A stretch of 32,554 nt of DNA from DATFXM01 sp035315885 (GTDB taxonomy: Bacteria; Acidobacteriota; Blastocatellia; UBA7656). Positions 16,567 to 24,655 of this stretch are shown here, in pieces. The stretch is from the NCBI GenBank assembly GCA_035315885.1, contig DATFXM010000029.1, positions 1 through 32,554 of the forward strand, in the 5' to 3' direction. The notes beneath the pieces were generated by a model that searched no databases, was not told where the DNA came from, and saw only the letters and a program-made list of their open reading frames with translations. A program made the translations under genes and the position numbers. Within the stretch, counting starts at the first letter, position 1. Each line of letters opens with the position of its first letter.

Positions 16567-16616
16567 GGTGAAAGTTGCTGAGTGATGAGTGCCGAGTTGC
16601 GACTCGGCGGGCTGCG

Positions 16617-17492
16617 CTACTTGACCCCCAGAAGCTCGACTTCAAAGATCAGAGTCGCGTTGGGCGGGATCACTCCGCCTGCACCCCTCGCGCCGTAGCC
16701 AAGCTCAGGCGGAATTATCAGTTTGCGTTTTCCTCCGATCTTCATCGTCATCACGCCTTCGTCCCATCCCTTGATCACCTGGCCGATCCCGATGCGAAAT
16801 TGAAACGGCTCGCCTCGATCGACTGAGCTGTCGAATTTCTTCCCGTTCTCGAGCGTGCCCGTGTAGTGGACGGTCACCGTCTGTCCCGATTTCGGACTCG
16901 TGCCCGTCCCTTCAACCAACTCGACGTATCGCAAACCGGATTGTGTCATCGATTCGTTTTCCATGTTCTCTCCGATCTTTGTGACTTGCCAACTCACGCA
17001 CTGCCAGCGCCCCGCCCTCTTCGCGAATATTTTGATGAAACGAAACCGCCCAATCAAATCTTCGCCATCGTATCTGACCAGAGCAGCGTCGTTGTACCTG
17101 GCGACGATATCGGCAACGCCGGAAACAAGAGCCCACGTTCCGTAAGCTCGAACCTTGACATCCGCGGTGGAGTACTTCTCGTTGCGACGCTTGCCCGGCT
17201 TGAAGTCTGCGACGAATTGCTGCCTGGTGAGAACCTTGCCGTTTGATCGAACGTAGGTGAAATCTTCGGCGAGCGCATCAGGATTCGATATCCTGCTTTC
17301 ACTCTGATCAGTGGAGAGCATTTGTTCAACCGCTCTCACCTTGCTCTCTTCGGATACGCCGCTGTTGCCTGAAGTGCCGGGTCGCCTCTGTGCGAGCGAA
17401 GGTAGATCGACTACCGCCACAAGCAGGATTGCTGCCGACATTATCAACACAGCGATGCGGCTCGAATACATCACGTCTGCTTTATTTGCCAT
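16617..17492 (-). CDS. Secreted NTF2-like (DUF4440) and FKBP peptidyl-prolyl isomerase fusion
   Basis: The 291-residue protein has an N-terminal signal (hydrophobic about 13-30). Residues about 48-172 resemble a DUF4440/SnoaL-type NTF2-like domain (EQMLSTDQSES, LAEDFTYVRSNGKVLTRQQFVADF, then RAGRWQCVSWQVTKI). Residues about 183-291 form a complete FKBP: TVHYTGTLENGKKFDSS (Tyr210, Phe220, Asp221), GQVIKGWDEGVMTMKIGGKR (Val239, Ile240, Trp243), PPELGYGARG (Tyr266) and NATLIFEVELLGV (Phe283). The FKBP site is intact, so prolyl isomerase activity in the periplasm is expected. The start at 17492 has GAAGAG upstream; an ATG seven codons later is an alternative. Confidence 0.92.
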   Translation of the reverse strand: MANKADVMYSSRIAVLIMSAAILLVAVVDLPSLAQRRPGTSGNSGVSEESKVRAVEQMLSTDQSESRISNPDALAEDFTYVRSNGKVLTRQQFVADFKPGKRRNEKYSTADVKVRAYGTWALVSGVADIVARYNDAALVRYDGEDLIGRFRFIKIFAKRAGRWQCVSWQVTKIGENMENESMTQSGLRYVELVEGTGTSPKSGQTVTVHYTGTLENGKKFDSSVDRGEPFQFRIGIGQVIKGWDEGVMTMKIGGKRKLIIPPELGYGARGAGGVIPPNATLIFEVELLGVK

Positions 17493-17563
17493 TTCTCTTC
17501 AGCCAATTCCGCGACAAAGAGTCAACGGGTCCAAATGCCGTTAAAACGATGACCAGTGCCGGA

Positions 17564-17594
17564 CACTGAGCACTCACTACTCAGAACTCAGGAG
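17564..17594. repeat. Short CTCAGAA heptamer repeat
   Basis: CACTGAGCACTCACTACTCA followed by GAACTCAGGAG is a short, partly degenerate copy of the heptamer, in the gap between the FKBP fusion and bshC genes. Confidence 0.6.
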
Positions 17595-17637
17595 TTTATC
17601 TGTGCGGGATGTTTGCGGCAACGGTACAAGCGAGGCA

Positions 17638-19347
17638 TTACTGTGAGTTCACGACTTGCGAGGCGGCCCCGCCGATGAAAAGCAGTTTATGATTCGAGAA
17701 GCCTACCTCCGTCGCCTCGTACAGTTCCTGAACAAGGCTCGGGCCGTACCGAGAGAGGAAGTAAAAGATGTTGAGCTCGCGCTCCTGCAGGTTTTTGTTC
17801 GGATATAACGTAGTGTAAGCACGCTCGACCTGCCTGAAGATCGCTTCTTCACGACGCGCGCTTGAATGGACGAACTTAGTCCTGAGGTGTTCGAGTTGAT
17901 AAAGGATCTTTGCGCGGGCGCCTTGAACCGATTCCGAAAGCGTAGCGTCCGTCTTTCTCAATGCCGCTTCGAGTTGATCGAGCTGTTCATTGAGAGTTTT
18001 TTCGGTCTGTGCAAACCGATTGGCTGTGTCGCGATCCAGACTCCGTTCTACGACTTTGGTGACCGCGGCATGCAAGCCATCGAAGAAGTCCTGCAGCTCG
18101 AGTCCATACTTGCGCATGGTTTTTTGATGCCGTCCTTCGACCAGCGTAAAACTCGCGCGCGGAAGCACGCACGGCTCAACCCGTCCAAGGACTTCGTAGA
18201 CCGCATTGATCTGCGCAAAGTAAGCGATCTCCGCCGGACCGCCAATGTAGGCGGCAGTCGGCAAGAGGAAGTCCTGAACCACCGGACGCAGCGTCACATT
18301 GGGACTGAAACAGTTCGGACACTTCCTTGAAAGCTCCGCAAGCTCCGTTTTGCTGAACTTTCGCTCACTTCCTTTTATTGTGAAAGTGTCCCCCTGACGA
18401 GTGAGCGCGACTCTGCGCCCGTCATCCATGATGAACAACGGAACCATGTCCTCTGAAACGTGGACCTGCGCGTGATAGCCCGCCGATTCAAGTTGAGCGC
18501 TTCTCGTCACCAGCGCTTTCGCTATCTCAGCGCTCTGTTCGAGCGAGGCTGCATAAAGAGGAGAAGCGACTTCCTTCAATTGTTCGTCGAGCGGATCCAG
18601 CAGCACCACTCCGTACTCGCGAAACAACCTTGCCATGATTTTCGCAAACGCTTCGGCAAAGCCGGTGCCTGGAGCGTAACACTCGCGCAAGTCGGCTTCG
18701 ATTCCTTCAGCGAACTCAGAGCGTGGAAGATCCGAGATCAACACGTCGATCGTCCGCGCGATGCCGTCGCAGAGCTGTACGCGGCCGACCGGGGTATCCG
18801 GCTTGTGACCCTCGGGCTCGTACTGGACGCGCACCAGTTTCCCGTTCTGATCCAGCACCGTGCAGTAGCTCACTTCCTGATAATCGTGATCTTCGCTTGC
18901 GATCCAGAACACCGGAACCGCCTCGACGCCCTGCTCGCGGAGACAACTGGCAAGCTTGATTACGGTGAGCGCTTTGTGGACCGTATACAAAGGTCCAGTG
19001 AACAGTCCCGCCTGTTGACCGGTCACGATCGCCACCGAACCGGGCCGGCGAAGCATATTGATGTGCTCGAACGTAAGGTCTGGTGAACCTGCGCGCCTGT
19101 TGATCTGCTCGAGCGCTGATGCGACTCGCTCTCGGTCGAACTTGCCCGCGCCAACCTGCTTTGCGCGGTCTGCAAAAGAATTGTCGCCCCGAGCGAAGTT
19201 GGGATAGAAGCGAGATACTTTTTGGTAATCGTAAAGGAAGTCGGTGAACAGGCGAGTGGATTGGGGAACGTCGGTGAATCGCAGAGCGTCGGTGATTTTG
19301 CTCGCGGCAGCTTCCAGATCGCTACAGTCTACTTGATTCATCGGCAT
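17638..19347 (-). CDS. bshC: Putative cysteine ligase BshC (bacillithiol biosynthesis)
   Basis: BshC is thought to add cysteine to GlcN-malate in the last step of bacillithiol synthesis. The 569-residue length fits the family. Recognisable blocks are VTGQQAGLFTGPLYTVHKALTV... near residue 110, VPVFWIASEDHDYQEV near 145, and PLFIMDDGRRVALTR in the middle. Near 365-385 come TAAYIGGPAEIAYFAQ and the following linker, and a long C-terminal coiled coil (about 445-510) ends in NIFYFLSRYGPSLVQELYE. The signature SEDHD and the TGQQ block make the call secure. BshA and BshB are not in this window. The ATG at 19347 is used; an ATG two codons later is possible. Confidence 0.95.
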   Translation of the reverse strand: MPMNQVDCSDLEAAASKITDALRFTDVPQSTRLFTDFLYDYQKVSRFYPNFARGDNSFADRAKQVGAGKFDRERVASALEQINRRAGSPDLTFEHINMLRRPGSVAIVTGQQAGLFTGPLYTVHKALTVIKLASCLREQGVEAVPVFWIASEDHDYQEVSYCTVLDQNGKLVRVQYEPEGHKPDTPVGRVQLCDGIARTIDVLISDLPRSEFAEGIEADLRECYAPGTGFAEAFAKIMARLFREYGVVLLDPLDEQLKEVASPLYAASLEQSAEIAKALVTRSAQLESAGYHAQVHVSEDMVPLFIMDDGRRVALTRQGDTFTIKGSERKFSKTELAELSRKCPNCFSPNVTLRPVVQDFLLPTAAYIGGPAEIAYFAQINAVYEVLGRVEPCVLPRASFTLVEGRHQKTMRKYGLELQDFFDGLHAAVTKVVERSLDRDTANRFAQTEKTLNEQLDQLEAALRKTDATLSESVQGARAKILYQLEHLRTKFVHSSARREEAIFRQVERAYTTLYPNKNLQERELNIFYFLSRYGPSLVQELYEATEVGFSNHKLLFIGGAASQVVNSQ

Positions 19348-19380
19348 CCCCAGTCGAAGCCCAAGGCAACCTTTGAGCCG

Positions 19381-20286
19381 TTAGTCCAGCTCAGAGAACA
19401 GGCGGCTCTCTTTCATAATGGTTGCGATCTTTCGCGAATCGGCTTCGGAAATTGTACCTAGCGGCGACCTCGTAAATCCACCATCGAACCCCGCGAGGTC
19501 GAGGGCGACCTTCAGCCCTGCAACTCCAAACCCTGCAGTCACCGCATGCGACACCGGCGCGATCCGCCGTTGCAGGTCCTTCGCTTTATTGTGATCTCCG
19601 GCGGCTACTGCTTCGAACAACTCGACGCACGCTCGAGGCGCCGCGCACGCCACGGCGAGAACCGCTCCCGTCGCACCCATCGCAAGCGCCGGATACAGAA
19701 TTCCTCCGTTGCCTGACATGACAGCAAAGCCGGGCGGTGAAAGTCTGATCGTTTCGGCGATCGCGCCGAAGTTTCCAGCGCTGTCTTTGACACCCACGAT
19801 GTTTTCATGAGCTGCGAGAGTGGCGATCGTGGATGAGTCTATGGTGACTCCGGTGTTTTGAGGAACGTTGTAGATCAGGACCGGCAGAGGCGACGCGTCG
19901 GCGACTTCATTGAAGAAGGCCGACAGTGAATCAGCGTTCATTCGAGACTTGTAAAAGTAAGGCGTGATGACCAGCACTGCATCGGCTCCCGCGTCCTGTG
20001 CGTGGCGCGACGCCTCAAGCGCTGCGCGGGAGGAGAATTCATTGACCCCTGCGATAAGCAGGTGCTGACTGGTTGAGTTCGCCTTTACAGTTTCGATTAC
20101 GCGAAAACGCTCTTCACGCGTAAGGTGAACAGCTTCGCCATTGGAGCCGAGGAGCACATATCCGGCGAGGCCGGTTGTGTTGTAGCGTTGGAGGTTGCGT
20201 GCGAGGGCCTCGAAATCTACGTCGCCCCGTTCATCGAACGGAGTCGTGAGAGGCGGCATTATGCCCTTGAGTTCAACTTTTGCCAT
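19381..20286 (-). CDS. Dihydrodipicolinate synthase (DapA) family lyase/aldolase
   Basis: From the ATG at 20286 the product has 301 residues, the normal family length; the frame upstream to 20478 only reads repeats and is rejected. The TIM-barrel shows GSNGEAVHLTREER (phosphate/carboxylate loop), the active-site tyrosine in LIYNVPQNTG (Tyr139) and the Schiff-base lysine in IVGVKDSAGN (Lys167). DapA condenses pyruvate with aspartate semialdehyde. GSNGE in place of GTTGE also resembles 4-hydroxy-2-oxoglutarate aldolases, so the exact substrate is open. The ribosome site is weak. A TATAAT-containing promoter lies upstream. Confidence 0.88.
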   Translation of the reverse strand: MAKVELKGIMPPLTTPFDERGDVDFEALARNLQRYNTTGLAGYVLLGSNGEAVHLTREERFRVIETVKANSTSQHLLIAGVNEFSSRAALEASRHAQDAGADAVLVITPYFYKSRMNADSLSAFFNEVADASPLPVLIYNVPQNTGVTIDSSTIATLAAHENIVGVKDSAGNFGAIAETIRLSPPGFAVMSGNGGILYPALAMGATGAVLAVACAAPRACVELFEAVAAGDHNKAKDLQRRIAPVSHAVTAGFGVAGLKVALDLAGFDGGFTRSPLGTISEADSRKIATIMKESRLFSELD

Positions 20287-20350
20287 TTGGGTTGCTTTAT
20301 CCGCCTTACGCCACGAGCAACAATCGAGTTTCAACGAAGCGTAAATTGCG

Positions 20351-20380
20351 ATTATAGGTGTGCGCTTCGAGGCGGCGCAA
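20351..20380 (-). promoter_or_regulatory. Sigma-70-type promoter for the DapA-family gene
   Basis: On the minus strand TTGCGC (20375-20380), an 18-base spacer and a perfect TATAAT (20351-20356) precede the start codon, giving a leader of about 58 bases. The -35 match is only partial. Confidence 0.45.
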
Positions 20381-20404
20381 TGGAAGAGGAAGGGAGGATG
20401 TTCG

Positions 20405-20550
20405 GGTTTCTGGTTTGTAAGGGAGGATGTTTCTGGTTTCTGGTTGTAATCAAATTGAAGAGATTCATTGCTCAACACGAAACCAAGACCAGAAACCAGG
20501 AACTGCCTACCGCCTACTGCCTACTTCCTACTTCCTACTTCCTACTGCCT
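20405..20550. repeat. GTTTCTG inverted heptamers plus CCTACTT tandem array
   Basis: Two GTTTCTG units (20429-20442) and a partial unit face the complementary CAGAAAC-type units (about 20479-20500). Next comes a tandem of six CCTACNN heptamers (20506-20547: CCTACCG, CCTACTG, three CCTACTT, CCTACTG). The element fills the roughly 300-bp gap (20287-20584) between the divergent DapA-family and fmt genes; apart from the promoter above, nothing else is seen there. Confidence 0.8.
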
Positions 20551-20584
20551 TGGTCTCCTCGACCCTTTGTGTTTAGCTGTTCGT

Positions 20585-21535
20585 ATGAAGATGATCTTCA
20601 TGGGGACGCCCGAGTTGGCCGCAACAATTCTCAAACGGCTCATCGAGGATCGTCACAACGTCCCGGCAGTATTCACACAGCCCGATAGACCATCCGGGCG
20701 CGGCAAACACCTACACGCGCCCGCAGTGAAGCAGCTCGCAACAGAGCGCGGCATAACAGTTCACCAGCCTTCCAGGTTAAAGAACAACGACGAGGTCCGA
20801 GCAGTTTTCGAGACGATAGCGCCGGATGTTTGCATCGTCGCGGCCTATGGAAAAATTCTGCCCGCGTGGCTGCTCGCGATACCGCGACTTGGCTGCATAA
20901 ATGTTCACGCCTCTCTGCTGCCAAAATACCGAGGCGCCGCGCCAATAAACTGGGCAATTGCGAACGGAGAAAAAGAGACCGGCGTCACCATCATGCAAAT
21001 GGATGCAGGGATGGATACTGGTCCGATGCTGGCCACGAGAAGCATCGACATAGGCCCCGACGAGTCGGCTCCGGAGCTTACTGTCAGGATTTCGCGCCTC
21101 GGTGCTGACCTTTTGTCCGAGACCTTGCCGCTGATTGAGCGGGGATTCATTAAATCTGAAACACAGGATAACGCTCAGGCGTCTTATGCACCGATGCTGA
21201 AGCGCGAAGACGGCCGGATTGATTGGAACGACCGCGCCCAGCGGATCGCGAACAGAGTTCGTGGGTTCCAACCCTGGCCCGGCAGCTATTCGGCATTGAA
21301 AGGACACCGGCTGACGCTTTGGCGAGCCAAGGCTCAAGAGACCGACGCGCAAGCGGCCGGTTTCCACTATGAACCCGGAACGGTTGTTGAAGCTTCGCAT
21401 GAAGGCTTCACCGTGGCTTGCGGAGGGGAATCCCGGATTCGTGTCGAGGAGGTACAGGCCGAGGGCAAGCGAAGGATGTCGGCCTGGGATTTTGCTAACG
21501 GGATTCACCTGAACCCGGGAAGTCGGTTCGAGTGA
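20585..21535 (+). CDS. fmt: Methionyl-tRNA formyltransferase
   Basis: Fmt formylates Met-tRNAfMet with 10-formyl-THF before initiation. The ATG at 20585 gives 316 residues starting MKMIFMGTPELAA, the classical N-terminus; the longer frame from 20468 only translates the CCTACTT repeat. The Rossmann-like catalytic domain has CINVHASLLPKYRGAAPINW (Asn and His of the active site), GVTIMQMDAGMDTGPM (catalytic Asp) and VVAAYGKILP. The C-terminal OB-like domain (about 205-316) includes RGFQPWPGSYSAL. No clear Shine-Dalgarno is visible. The adjacent miaA is also translation-related, but a 440-bp repeat-filled gap separates them. Confidence 0.97.
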   Translation: MKMIFMGTPELAATILKRLIEDRHNVPAVFTQPDRPSGRGKHLHAPAVKQLATERGITVHQPSRLKNNDEVRAVFETIAPDVCIVAAYGKILPAWLLAIPRLGCINVHASLLPKYRGAAPINWAIANGEKETGVTIMQMDAGMDTGPMLATRSIDIGPDESAPELTVRISRLGADLLSETLPLIERGFIKSETQDNAQASYAPMLKREDGRIDWNDRAQRIANRVRGFQPWPGSYSALKGHRLTLWRAKAQETDAQAAGFHYEPGTVVEASHEGFTVACGGESRIRVEEVQAEGKRRMSAWDFANGIHLNPGSRFE

Positions 21536-21653
21536 CGGCGTTCTTGAGATGTATCGCACTGCGAGACTGAGCGGCCCGACCGATCTTTGAAGGAGCGAGA
21601 GATAAGGGTAGTTGAAGAATTATTTTTCTATCGTTCCGTTAAAGGAGAGCGAT

Positions 21654-21752
21654 ATGAGAAGAATTATTATTTCGACTCTACCCTGGGTAGAAAGTCCAAA
21701 GGCGACGCAACCCCGAAGGGGTTGTAGAAGGCGTAGATGCTTCCTCGAATAA
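21654..21752 (+). pseudogene. Short reading frame with a strong ribosome site, overrun by a palindromic repeat
   Basis: AAAGGAGAGCGAT directly precedes an ATG, ideal initiation context. The frame reads MRRIIISTLPWVES and then runs into the CTACCCTGGGTAG palindrome and the CAACCCC/GGGGTTG repeats, ending after 32 codons with an Arg/Cys-rich nonsense-like tail. It may be the start of a gene cut off by insertion of the repeat element, or chance. No family can be recognised. Confidence 0.3.
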
Positions 21753-21856
21753 GTCCCCTTCTACAACTCCTTCGGGGTTGGATGGAAGATGCCGGACCAC
21801 CCAGGGTAGCCGCGGACGGCAACCCTGGGCTCTGATCTTCAACCCCATTGGGGTTG
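21678..21856. repeat. Palindromic REP-like element (CAACCCC-N3-GGGGTTG units)
   Basis: Three short palindromes lie in this stretch: CAACCCCGAAGGGGTTG (21708-21724), an imperfect copy CAACTCCTTCGGGGTTG (21764-21780) and CAACCCCATTGGGGTTG (21840-21856). CTACCCTGGGTAG (21678-21690) and related CCAGGGT / ACCCTGG segments (about 21811-21838) bracket them. The structure is that of an extragenic palindromic repeat. Its orientation and mobility are unknown. Confidence 0.75.
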
Positions 21857-21857
21857 T

Positions 21858-21971
21858 CACTCAGCACTCAGCACTCAGACTCAAGTCTCAGCACTCAGCA
21901 CTAAAGTCTCAGGCACTAACTCAAAACTCAGGACTCAGGACTCAGGACTCAGAACTCGGAACTCAGAACTT
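21858..21971. repeat. Heptamer repeat array (CACTCAG / GACTCAG / AACTCAG)
   Basis: About 114 bases of NACTCAG heptamers run directly up to the miaA start region. Units vary at the first positions (CACTCAG, GACTCAG, AACTCAG). There is no spacer structure, so it is not a CRISPR array. Confidence 0.85.
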
Positions 21972-21973
21972 CC

Positions 21974-22942
21974 GTGTGTTACCATCCCCTCGTGGGGAGG
22001 ATACCTGCTCCAACTGTGCCCGTCATTGTAGGACCGACAGCTTCGGGCAAGAGTGAACTTGGAATCAACCTCGCCTTAGCCCTCGATGGCGAGATCGTCA
22101 ATCTGGATTCGGTTCAGGTCTACCGAGGCCTCTACGTAGCCACCGCAAAGGTCCCGCCCAGCCAACGCCGCGGTGTGCCTCATCACCTCATCGACATCGT
22201 CAGCCCAACTGAAAACTTTACCGCAGGCCAGTATGCCAGGCTCGCCGCCAACGCCATCCGCGACATCGAGTCCAGAGGCAAAACCGCGATTCTCGTCGGA
22301 GGAACCGGCTTCTACCTTCGAGCCCTCGTGCGTCCTTTGTTCGAAAGCCCACCGACTGATTTGAACCTTCGCGAACGCCTGGTCGAGCTCCGGCGAAGTC
22401 GCGGCGTAGAACATCTGCACAGAATACTCGAGCGAGTGGACCCGACCTCCGCCAGGCGCATAAGCCCGCGCGACTGGTCCAGAACAATGCGCGCCCTGGA
22501 GTACCGCTTTCAAACCCGCTGTCGCTTGTCCGACGTTCAACCTCAAACCCCGGCCGCCCCCGAAGTCGCCGATCGAATTCGCGTCATCGCGTTGAACCCA
22601 CCTCGTCAGGAGTTGTACCAGAGAATCAATCATCGTTCGGAGATGATGTTCCGCGCGGGCTTAGTTGAAGAAGTTCGAGCGCTCATTGAGTCGGGCGTTC
22701 CGCCTGAAGCCAAAGCGTTCGCCGCGCACGGCTACCGTCGCGTAGTCGAGTACCTGCTCAAACAGCGGACACGCGAAAACGCCCTTGAACAAATGAAGCT
22801 CGACACGAGGCACTATGCCAAGCGCCAGTTGAGCTGGTGGAGAGTGTGGCCGGCCGACAAATGGATAGACTCTTTTGGGGATGATCCTCGTGCCTTCGAA
22901 GAGGCCCTCGAGTTTCTAGGCGTTGATGATTTGATCGATTGA
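21974..22942 (+). CDS. miaA: tRNA dimethylallyltransferase
   Basis: MiaA transfers a dimethylallyl group to A37 of tRNAs reading UNN codons. The sequence shows the P-loop VIVGPTASGKSELG, the substrate motif NLDSVQVYRGLYVATAKV, the conserved GVPHHLIDIVSPTENFTAGQYA, and VGGTGFYLRAL. The C-terminal AFAAHGYRRVVEYL and KRQLSWWRVWP are also typical. The frame begins with GTG at 21974 immediately after the heptamer array. In-frame GTGs at 21992 and just before PVIVGP are equally possible and would give about 308-316 residues; the initiating codon is uncertain. The last 27 bases overlap the end of the convergent gene on the other strand. Confidence 0.96.
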   Translation: MCYHPLVGRIPAPTVPVIVGPTASGKSELGINLALALDGEIVNLDSVQVYRGLYVATAKVPPSQRRGVPHHLIDIVSPTENFTAGQYARLAANAIRDIESRGKTAILVGGTGFYLRALVRPLFESPPTDLNLRERLVELRRSRGVEHLHRILERVDPTSARRISPRDWSRTMRALEYRFQTRCRLSDVQPQTPAAPEVADRIRVIALNPPRQELYQRINHRSEMMFRAGLVEEVRALIESGVPPEAKAFAAHGYRRVVEYLLKQRTRENALEQMKLDTRHYAKRQLSWWRVWPADKWIDSFGDDPRAFEEALEFLGVDDLID

Positions 22943-24544
22943 GCCGTCGAGTCCGTACTCTACAAACGCTGCACGATTCTTCTCGAGCAGCCGCTGTAGA
23001 TCTTCCGCGATTTGTGCGCGGATACGCGGACCTTGAGTGCTTGCTTGTGCGACGCCCTGCACCGCTAGTTTCAGTGCTTCGGTGAGTCCCTCGATGAACT
23101 CCCACGGCGCGGCGCTTCCGATGAACGCAATCTCTCCCGACAGGTATTCGAACTCGGCTCCAAATGGATCGAGAAACGGATAGCGATCGGCTACTTTGAG
23201 CTGCCCGGCCCTGAGGTAAATTGAAAATGAGTCTCGCTGCTCGATCGCCCGGCAAGCATCTTCGATAGTCCGGGCGATCTCTCCGCCCAGCCGTTTCACT
23301 TCATTCATGATCTGAGCTTCGGTCAACTCTGCGAAGTCGGTTGCGGCCTGTACTTCGCTTCGAATGGCCGACAGCCCGGCAGTGTTCCGCGGCCCGGCAG
23401 CAGGCTGTGCCGGCGCGGTAACAGCCGGTTCTTCTTTCCTGGCCCCAGTCTTGTCTTGCGGAGCGGCAGCCTCGTCCTTACTGACCTTGGCTTCTTCCTT
23501 TCTGGGCTCGGGAATTGGCTCGGGAGGGGCTGCGAGTACTTCGGCTTCTTCAAACACCTCGGCGAGCGATTCATCGGCCAGAACCGGCTGCCAGACCGGT
23601 TCGGCGACCGGCTTCGATTCCGGGTCGTCGACGCCCGCCTCTCGGCTCAACGCAGCCAGCCGAGCTTCGGCAATTTCGCGAGCGCTTTGCGGGATTGGAT
23701 CGCGGTCCGCAGCTTCGGCACTGGCGGAAGTGGCGGCGCCGCTCGCGGCCGCGGCTTCGACCGAACTATAAGCCGCCCTTAGTTTCTCTACCTCTTGTGG
23801 AACAACCGGCTCGGGTGGTTGAGCCGGAGCGGCTTCCTCGACCTCCGCGGCTCTTTTTGCGGTTTCGGGTTCGACGGGCGGAGGCAGAACAAGCTCCACG
23901 GGCTTGGCGTCGTCGTCGACTCCGCGGAAGTATACGTCAAAGGTTCCGCCCACCTTCGCGCAAGTTTCGAGCAAAGCGGCAAGCGCGGGGTTATCGGCGA
24001 TGCCCGCCGTTTCGATCTCGTGCTGGCCCGATTCCGGATGCAAGGTGATCACACGGCAGCGGTCATCTTTCAGGTGAAGCAGCGCTGATGAGCCGTCACC
24101 CAGTCTCATCTCGATGAACCACTGGCGCTCGCGCTCGCGCGACAGCTTCGAGATCATTTTCTGGAGATCTGCAAAGTCGGTGGTCAGCTCCGCATAGAGC
24201 TGTTCGGCGCCGGCAAGACCCGCAGCCGCAAGCGCGGTCTCCCCCGAACACGCGAAAATCGAAATGCGGCCCCGCTCGTATCGCGCGCGCGCCGCAAGCT
24301 CCGGGACTGTAGCTCGCTGATAGAGCCGCCGGTTCAGCGCCCCGGTTTTGCCATCAAGACCTCGCTGTTCCAGCACCCCCACGACCTTGCCCGACGAGAT
24401 GAGTATCTGAGCGTCGGTGTCTCGCAGCACCATTTCCACGATGCCCGAGAATCCGCCTTCGCATAAATCGGCCACCAGCGCGTCGACCAACACGTACGTC
24501 GTCGCGAGGTTTTCGTGCAGCGCTTTTCCCTTTGGTATGAACAT
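22916..24544 (-). CDS. Hypothetical protein with DUF4388/PATAN-like N-terminus and disordered linker
   Basis: I prefer the ATG at 24544 (542 residues); the longer start at 24595 would translate repeat-derived sequence. There is no signal peptide or membrane segment. Residues about 15-215 are globular, beginning LVADLCEGGFSGIVEMVLRD...ILISSGKVVGVLEQ, the pattern of DUF4388/PATAN-type modules. These occur in bacterial signalling proteins, often with gliding or chemosensory links. Residues about 215-385 are Ala/Pro/Glu-rich and surely disordered. A conserved-looking helical domain (about 390-542, with RAGQLKVADRYPFLDPFGAEFEYLSG) ends the protein. Function unknown. It lies downstream of the smc operon on the same strand and overlaps miaA tail-to-tail. 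Confidence 0.8.
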   Translation of the reverse strand: MFIPKGKALHENLATTYVLVDALVADLCEGGFSGIVEMVLRDTDAQILISSGKVVGVLEQRGLDGKTGALNRRLYQRATVPELAARARYERGRISIFACSGETALAAAGLAGAEQLYAELTTDFADLQKMISKLSRERERQWFIEMRLGDGSSALLHLKDDRCRVITLHPESGQHEIETAGIADNPALAALLETCAKVGGTFDVYFRGVDDDAKPVELVLPPPVEPETAKRAAEVEEAAPAQPPEPVVPQEVEKLRAAYSSVEAAAASGAATSASAEAADRDPIPQSAREIAEARLAALSREAGVDDPESKPVAEPVWQPVLADESLAEVFEEAEVLAAPPEPIPEPRKEEAKVSKDEAAAPQDKTGARKEEPAVTAPAQPAAGPRNTAGLSAIRSEVQAATDFAELTEAQIMNEVKRLGGEIARTIEDACRAIEQRDSFSIYLRAGQLKVADRYPFLDPFGAEFEYLSGEIAFIGSAAPWEFIEGLTEALKLAVQGVAQASTQGPRIRAQIAEDLQRLLEKNRAAFVEYGLDGSIDQIINA

Positions 24545-24573
24545 CGGGATCAAACAGAACAGCACTAGAGGAG

Positions 24574-24633
24574 ACTGAGTTCTGAGTGCGTCCAACTCAG
24601 GACTCCGAACTCAGAACCCGGAACTCAGAACTC
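24574..24633. repeat. TTCTGAG / CTCAGAA inverted heptamer repeat
   Basis: A short left arm (ACTGAGTTCTGAGTGCG, 24574-24590) is followed after 3 bases by CTCAGAA-type units to 24633. It occupies the gap between the secreted-protein gene and the PATAN-like gene. Confidence 0.8.
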
Positions 24634-24655
24634 CTTGAGCACCCGGTCCAAACCG

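Noticed and set aside
18460..19086. 208-codon plus-strand frame
   Set aside because: It is antisense to bshC and has no recognisable domain.
20287..20478. N-terminal extension of the DapA-family gene
   Set aside because: The extra 64 residues translate intergenic repeats and exceed the family length; the promoter at 20351-20380 also lies inside this stretch.
20468..20584. N-terminal extension of fmt
   Set aside because: It translates the CCTACTT tandem array (LPPTAYFLLP) and precedes the classical MKMIFMGTPE start.
21858..21971. Repeat array that could be mistaken for a CRISPR
   Set aside because: Units are 7 bases, contiguous and variable, with no spacers, and no cas genes are nearby.
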